DNA of 64,000 nt, from assembly GCA_018340375.1 (NCBI GenBank), contig JAFFJZ010000004.1, positions 28,680,001 through 28,744,000 of the forward strand. Direction: 5' to 3'. Positions 58,500-64,000 of this stretch are shown here, one piece after another (within the stretch, counting starts at the first letter, position 1; each line of letters starts with the position of its first letter). Below the pieces are notes generated by a model that was given only the letters and a program-made list of their open reading frames with translations, was not told the DNA's origin and did not search any database. The DNA comes from Gonatopus flavifemur (lineage: Eukaryota > Arthropoda > Insecta > Hymenoptera > Dryinidae). Position numbers and translations under genes: made by a program.

Positions 58500-59482
58500 C
58501 TTGGGAACAAAGAATGAAATCAATTAATTATCAAGTCTCAACAATTCAACAAATTCTTTATTTCCATAATTTCAAGCAAAATGGAATCTTCATTCTAAAA
58601 AAATATTATCACAAAATATCCTTGAAACACACAAGTTTATGTTGAGAGACCTGAATAGATTCTGTATTGAAAACTTATAATTGTATACTTTTTCACTGTA
58701 TTCCATTTTTGACTTCATAATAAAACTACGTTTATTAATCCATCGACATGGCTCTGAATTTTCAACACTGTGCCAAGAGGATAGCAGTGTATCTTCCGAG
58801 TAAACATTTTTCAGTAAGATTTTTCCGAACTGAATTCATGCAGAGGTTTAATATTTTTAACAATTAATTTGTGCTGCGATAGATAACGTGCCAAAGATTA
58901 CTTCCTGAATAACATCTGAACTCTGCATGAATTCAATTCCGATTAATCTCGGTAGGACTTAAAGTTGTTGAACCCTGATTGGCTGAAATGCAGAAAATTT
59001 TAAATCACTATAACTCCTGAACGAAAAACGCTAGATTGGTTTTATTTTTTCTCAGGAATATCCGGTGATCTAACTTGGAAAATGGCGTTAGATTTAAATG
59101 TCAAAGAGTACAGTACTTACTCCGAGATATTTGGATTTTTCGAAAAATCAAAAAATGCTCGTATCTCCGATTCTAAGTCAGATCAAAATATTCCTGAGCA
59201 AAATCGTTTCAGAATTTCATCAAGAACTTGCTCTCAAAAAAGTGTACGGCAATGTTTGAATTATTTCAAGCGCTACTCTGGTGAAAAAAAAACCGGTTTG
59301 AAACCAGAATGGAAGCATACCCGGGTCCATACAAGCAAGTTTTTTCATTTCCGCGAAGTAGGAAAAGAATATCCAGATTCTATCTAGGATAATTTTCGGG
59401 AATCGGTTTTGTATGCGGGTCTATCCGGGTGCTATCTGGACAATTTTTTCAAAGATGGTTTCATATACGGGAACTGCAAAGC
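58500..59482. other. upstream intron DNA with a small hairpin and a dispersed repeat
   Basis: GAACTGAATTCATGCAGAG (58828) and the inverse CTCTGCATGAATTCAATTC (58921) form a hairpin. From about 59080 the sequence belongs to the CCGGGTxCTATCTGGA family. The 101-residue frame at 59082-59387 is repeat-derived. Confidence 0.6.
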
Positions 59483-59693
59483 TTAAGGGGACACTAGCGC
59501 CGGGGCATTAGCCAAATTGTTCGTGTAAGATTTCTCCACAATACTTGAATATTTCCGAAATATCACTCTATACAGCATTTCAATAGACATTCAAGAAATG
59601 CTGTATAGAACAATATTTTGAAAATGTTCAAGTATTGTGGAGAAATCTTGCACGAAAGCTTTGGCCAAAGTTCCGGTATTAGCATCGCGTTAA
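59483..59693. mobile_element. TTAA-flanked MITE inside a dispersed repeat
   Basis: The left end TTAAGGGGACACTAGCGCCG and the right end (inverted) TTAACGCGATGCTAATACCG are at TTAA. The arms share ATTTCTCCACAATACTTGAA and TCTATACAGCATTTC. The interrupted repeat continues on both sides; its uninterrupted form is seen near 1930-1965. Confidence 0.9.
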
Positions 59694-59896
59694 AACGAAG
59701 ATCCATCCGGATTTATCCACCTCATACCCCATTTTCAACCAATACTTTAACCTTCCGACGACCTGATACTTTTTTGAATAATTATTTGAATATGTAAGCT
59801 TTAATTCATTTGTATAAATTCAACGTTGACAACACTGATGGTGCTCGACGCCATTTTTAATGAGGTTGGTACCGAGAGAACAGAACACACTTAGTC

Positions 59897-60282
59897 TTAA
59901 GGGCACTCAAATACCAACAAAAGCGAGCCAAATTTTGCGCCAACTTTTTTCACAAATTATGCGCTCAACGGAAATTTTCAATGAATAATAATAAAATCCA
60001 TGACTAGGATTAGACTCTAAAGTTGAGTTTCAGTCTTCTACTGATTTTCTGGCAAGTATAAGAGGATTTTAAAAGTCATAATCTCCAAATGTGAACAATT
60101 TTTTGTAATTTTGTTTGGCAATACTTACAAACTATAAAGAAACCTAAATTGATATTCAGAGTCCATTCTCAAGGATATACTTGATTACTATCGATTTTAA
60201 ATTCAATTTTATCAAGTGATTTATGAAAAAAGCTGGCGCAAAATTTTACGCGCTCCTCCTGATGCTCCTTGAGTGTCCTGAA
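59897..60282. mobile_element. foldback with TTAAGGGCACTCAA end
   Basis: The left arm (59897-60080) and right arm (60085-60282) are diverged inverse copies, sharing AAATTTTGCGCCAAC, ATTAGACTCT/AGAGTCCA-like and CATAATCTCCAAATG blocks. The right end is GGACACTCAAGG in inverse. Confidence 0.75.
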
Positions 60283-60305
60283 TTGAGGGACTATGGCCCA
60301 AAGAG

Positions 60306-60783
60306 AAGATGAAGCTCCGACGAACGTTCAAAATAGATCAACATAGATCAGACCAAAACTTCGTTGGAGCTCAACTTTAGATTCATAAACATTCGACGAA
60401 AGTCTGATACGAACGGTACAATGTCCGCTTGAGGATATTTTCGAAAAAGGTTCATAGAACGTTCATTAAAGATTTATCGAAGATTCAATCGAGTTTTAAT
60501 TCTTCAATATAAATTCTCTTCAGTCATGTTTTTTTTTTACGAAAAAATAAATAATAGAGGAAATTATAACATACATACTCAAAACATGCTCAATTGAAAA
60601 TCGAATGAATCTTCGGAGAATCTTTTATAAACGTTCTATGAACCCTTCTTGAAACCATTTCCAAGCGGACATTCCAATGTTTATGTAAACTTTGTAGAAC
60701 GTTTACGAACCCAAAAGTTCATTCTAACAGAGCTTTAGGCTGATCTATGTTGATCTATTCTGAACGCTTGTGGGAGCTTCATG
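60306..60783. repeat. foldback with TGAAGCTCC ends
   Basis: The arms of about 185 bp share AATAGATCAACATAGATCAG, AATGTCCGCTTG and GGTTCATAGAACGTT in inverse order. An AT-rich loop lies at about 60490-60595. Confidence 0.88.
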
Positions 60784-60837
60784 TTTTTTTCCGGGGCCAA
60801 ACCCTCAATTGTCCGAAAGTTCAATATAGCAAATATT

Positions 60838-61018
60838 CAATGTTCCGACAAATTTTTTGACCGAACATCAATAAGCCGTATCATTATAACACAAATTTTT
60901 TGAAGTCAAATGAAAATAGCTGTTTTTTATTTGTGTATTTTGCAAGACGGACCAATCAGAAGTTTCCGGCACAATGGTCATTCAGCTTGTCGATGTTCGG
61001 TCAAAAATTTGTCGGAGA
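60838..61018. repeat. foldback with TCCGACAAATTTTTTGACCG arm
   Basis: TCCGACAAATTTTTTGACCG with CGAACATC at 60852-60880 and its inverse at 60982-61016. Confidence 0.85.
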
Positions 61019-61267
61019 AATAAATCCTAACAAATACTTGTATAAATGAATCTCTTTTTCTATCTTATAATTGCGTCTCTAACCAATGATACGCGTTACC
61101 GTCGCTGGTATTCCCTCAATTTCTCTGTATTTAGTGCAACACAAATCGTTTTTGGCGGTTCCGAAATCATGGACCTCTATTTTACTGATGTTACAAAAAT
61201 TGTTTTTGAATTCATTGAGAATTCGAAAGAGATGTATTTTTTTTATTTTGCTATCTAGACTTGGCTA

Positions 61268-61443
61268 CACACTGAGAAAAAAACTGTCGCTGAAAACGAG
61301 CTCAAGTACATTTTTGTAATTACGGTAACCATATATTCCATTGAAATAGCTACGAGAATCGCTGTGATAGGGAAAATATAGCTACTGTGACTGAGAATTT
61401 TACTTGGGTTCATTTTAAGCTAAAGTTCTTTTCTCTCAGTGTA
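61268..61443. mobile_element. MITE with CACTGAGAGAAAA ends, 176 bp
   Basis: CACTGAGAAAAAAACT at the left and the inverse of CACTGAGAGAAAAGAACT at the right, with arms of about 45 bp. TA lies at the right border. Confidence 0.85.
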
Positions 61444-61797
61444 GTAGCAAATTTAAAATTTCATCACTTTAGGTAAGTACATATTTTGCTCACGCGTAAA
61501 TCCATCACTGAACAAAATCTGATATTTATAACCAACTCAAATCGTTCTCTTATCAGGGTCGCAGTCACAAAGTGCAATAATTTACCTCACCTTCGAAAAA
61601 CTATTACAATTAATTATTTGTGAAAAATGAAATGTGGCATTCATGTTTGACCTTTTTCATTTCTTCATACACTTCAATCTGGTTATAAGCCTCGCTTAGG
61701 GGCTGCAGGAGAAGTAAGTAAGGAGAAATCGACGTCCCCTTCACTATAAGTAACAATCTTGTTTCGCTGTACTTCTTATAAGCCTCGCCCAATTCAT

Positions 61798-61952
61798 GTT
61801 GAAACAGTAGTATACAAAGTACTCGACCGACAATGTGCCCGATCGTAGGTAGAGCCCGACTGGCGTTTCTCCGAATGTGGCTTAGGACCCCCAACCAGCC
61901 CAGTCGGGCTCTACCTATGGTCGGATACTTTGCACACTACCGTTGAAACATA
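61798..61952. repeat. palindromic repeat with TAGGTAGAGCCCGACTGG arms
   Basis: Inner arms TAGGTAGAGCCCGACTGG and CCAGTCGGGCTCTACCTA, with outer, more diverged arms (GTAGTATACAAAGTACTCGA against GTAGTGTGCAAAGTATCCGA). It supplies a third of the frame at 61610-61894. Confidence 0.88.
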
Positions 61953-63536
61953 CCACATCTCGCCATAATGCATTTTAGAGGATTTTATATTGCATTAGTA
62001 ATCTGAGCCTAAATTGAGCCCACCCATAGAGAAAACGAATTTTTTTTTCAACAATTGTCAAGTTATGATGTTACATATTCAAAAACTGCTGTATTTTTAC
62101 TCATAAACGGAGAGGAGTACTCTTTAGAGAATAACTTCAAAGATCTAATGAAAATGTTCATCCGTATTGTCATTCTTTTCAATTTTTCAAACATATAATT
62201 GAGAAAGAGTGAGCCTAAATTGATCCTTCAATCAGTAAATATGACAATTAGATCTCAAGTGATTCTGCTTTAAACTTTAATTTGTTTTTCCAATCACACA
62301 ATCTTTGAAAAGATATAGTTCTTCAATGTTCATGTTTACAGCATAAATTTTCTTCACAGATGCAAGTGTAAAATTTTGTATGGCTTGAGCAAATCAGTAA
62401 AATGTAGAACTAATTTTTTTCCTATGGTGCTGGAAGGAGTGATTATATGATTCTATTGAATTATTTGGCATTCGGAGTACATTCAACTCGTTTTTGATTC
62501 ATGTGATTAAAAGTGACCGGAATGTAAATTTTCACTACCTAACGATACAGACAAATTACGACAAATTTTGAAACACTTGAATTCAGTGCGCTAGCTAATG
62601 AATTGGTGTTATTAGGAATATGGAGTATCACATACTCCATTTGCAGCTCATTTTGATTCCTTTCTTTATGAATTTTTTTGGTCAAATTGTCGCATTTTGT
62701 GACCGCAATCCATCAGCATCTGTAATGGAAAATATATGATAACAGACCTTAAACTTCAGAATACGCATACCAAATTTCATGCCAATCTTCTTCTTCATAA
62801 ATCAACCGTACACCTACAATTTAGAGTCTAACTAATTTATCAATCTATGCAGTCAATGTTTCATGCAATGACCTTTGAAAAATTTCTGTAATTTCAGCAT
62901 ACAAATACAATCTTCAGTTTCCCTAGTAAAAAGAAACAGTAGAAATCAATTGAAAGAGCCAATGCCGCACAGAAAGTCAATCCGTTCTTATCTGTTCCTA
63001 TCCATTTTCATGCAGTTTTCGAGCCTTTCAATCGGTTTGTATAGATTTTTTGTTCAGGGACATAATTCATGAAAATAGTTCATACAAAATTTGTTATGTT
63101 TCTTCAGGCACTTGAATGCTCAGTAAATTTTGCCCAATTTTTGTAACTTTCCATTGAATGTTATCAGTTTTTTTTTTACAGACATCAATCAAGTAGCTTC
63201 CAATTGTTCAATTTACTCACTTGAATCTTTTGAAAAAACCTTTTGATAAGGAGTTACAGCAGTTAATTAAAGAATTCCAGCCTATGTTTTCAAGATTCAC
63301 ATTTTCGTTTTACGTAGATGAATTTCTGGTGAAAAACTCCTCACAACTCCAGAATTTTTGATTAATATCAATTATTGAGAACTGAATGATTCAACTCGAT
63401 GATCAGTCATACATAAGAGACAAATATCTTTTTTTATTATTTCTTTTATCAATTATCACATTCTCACACAAAATTTCCAAATCTTGCACATTCTATACAT
63501 TTGCAATGTATGTAAATTTCATACTAAGTATGAAAT
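61953..63536. other. AT-rich DNA, no recognised gene
   Basis: No repeats or motif-bearing frames were noticed on either strand. Confidence 0.45.
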
Positions 63537-63790
63537 TTAAGGGGATACCAGTGGCCCCTGACGATGCAACCCGAGCCAAATTTTTTCTGACAAATTATTA
63601 GGGAATAAAGCAAGAAAAGGAAAATATCGCTCTGTACAGACCACCTTTATTGATCGAAGAAGGTCTGTACAGAGCGATATTTCGATTTCATTCCTTTGTT
63701 TTCGAGTAATTTGTCAGAATAGTTTTGGTTGTATTCTTTTCTAACCAATGGGTCTGGTTGCATCTTCAGGGGTTGCTGGTATCTCCTTGA
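63537..63790. mobile_element. TTAA-flanked MITE, 254 bp
   Basis: TTAAGGGGATACCAGTGGCC at the left and the inverse of TCAAGGAGATACCAGCAACC at the right. The perfect inner arms read AAATATCGCTCTGTACAGACC and inverse. It shares the central CGCTxTGTACAG motif with 59483-59693 and 11706-11810. Confidence 0.88.
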
Positions 63791-64000
63791 AGAATATCAT
63801 GAAGGATTTATTATTTGTACACAAATGTCATGTAACCTATTTGTGAGTTTTTAAATTCTCACTCATAAAAAAGAATCTAGAATACTCGATTGGTTTGGAA
63901 GGTAATTTTTTTGAACAACGAATATTATGATTTCTCGCTATTTATTATGATTAATAAATTTTTTGTATGCAATTGTTCACATATAAACAAACTTTTTTTT

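Noticed and set aside
61610..61894. Minus-strand 94-residue frame considered as the spastin N-terminal exon
   Set aside because: It lacks the MIT first-helix sequence, its 5' third comes from a palindromic repeat (61798-61952), and no donor of the required phase follows it.

Overview
This window is animal nuclear DNA, AT-rich and almost certainly from an insect; Hymenoptera is my best guess from the look of the one conserved gene, but I could not test this. It shows no operons, ribosome-binding sites or bacterial-type genes. Most of it is the interior of one large, intron-rich gene on the minus strand, an orthologue of spastin (the microtubule-severing AAA ATPase). I could place six consecutive coding exons: 58329-58499 (MIT domain), 47495-47761 (linker), 28541-28896 (microtubule-binding segment and start of the AAA cassette), 26891-27222 (Walker A and B), 26497-26807 (sensor 1 and arginine-finger region) and 14042-14205 (C-terminus with stop). 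All five junctions keep the reading frame and have GT/AG borders. The 5' exon carrying the N-terminus and first MIT helix was not found; it is probably to the right of the window.

The introns (about 10.6 kb, 18.6 kb, 1.3 kb, 83 bp and 12.3 kb) are packed with transposable elements, many nested. The last intron (14206-26496) holds an apparently intact mariner (20484-21801) inside an older terminal-repeat element, a 1.9 kb inverted repeat (23260-25131) and a perfect 154-bp-arm hairpin (25749-26083). The 1.3 kb intron between exons 28541-28896 and 26891-27222 is almost entirely one inserted element; without it about 77 bp would remain. The 18.6 kb intron holds a frameshifted mariner (35774-37057) inside a split MITE, another nested foldback (41888-43766) and a pair of inverted arrays of a roughly 34-bp tandem repeat (39480-39650 and 44785-44965). 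The 10.6 kb intron contains a 2.1 kb near-perfect palindrome (50481-52596) and a fragment of a non-LTR reverse transcriptase (55731-56250).

The short non-autonomous elements fall into recurring classes: elements with TA flanks and ends like CACTGAGAAAA or CACGGAGAAAA; foldbacks with TTAAGGGGA ends; a hAT-type MITE with an 8-bp target duplication; a pogo/Tigger-type MITE; and 827-bp elements present in two copies. Between them lie islands that look single-copy around the exons (roughly 9.7-14.2 kb, 46.6-48.2 kb and 56.3-58.8 kb). Left of the spastin stop codon (1-14041) I recognise no protein-coding gene, only dispersed and foldback repeats and then about 4 kb of plain AT-rich DNA that could include the spastin 3' UTR.
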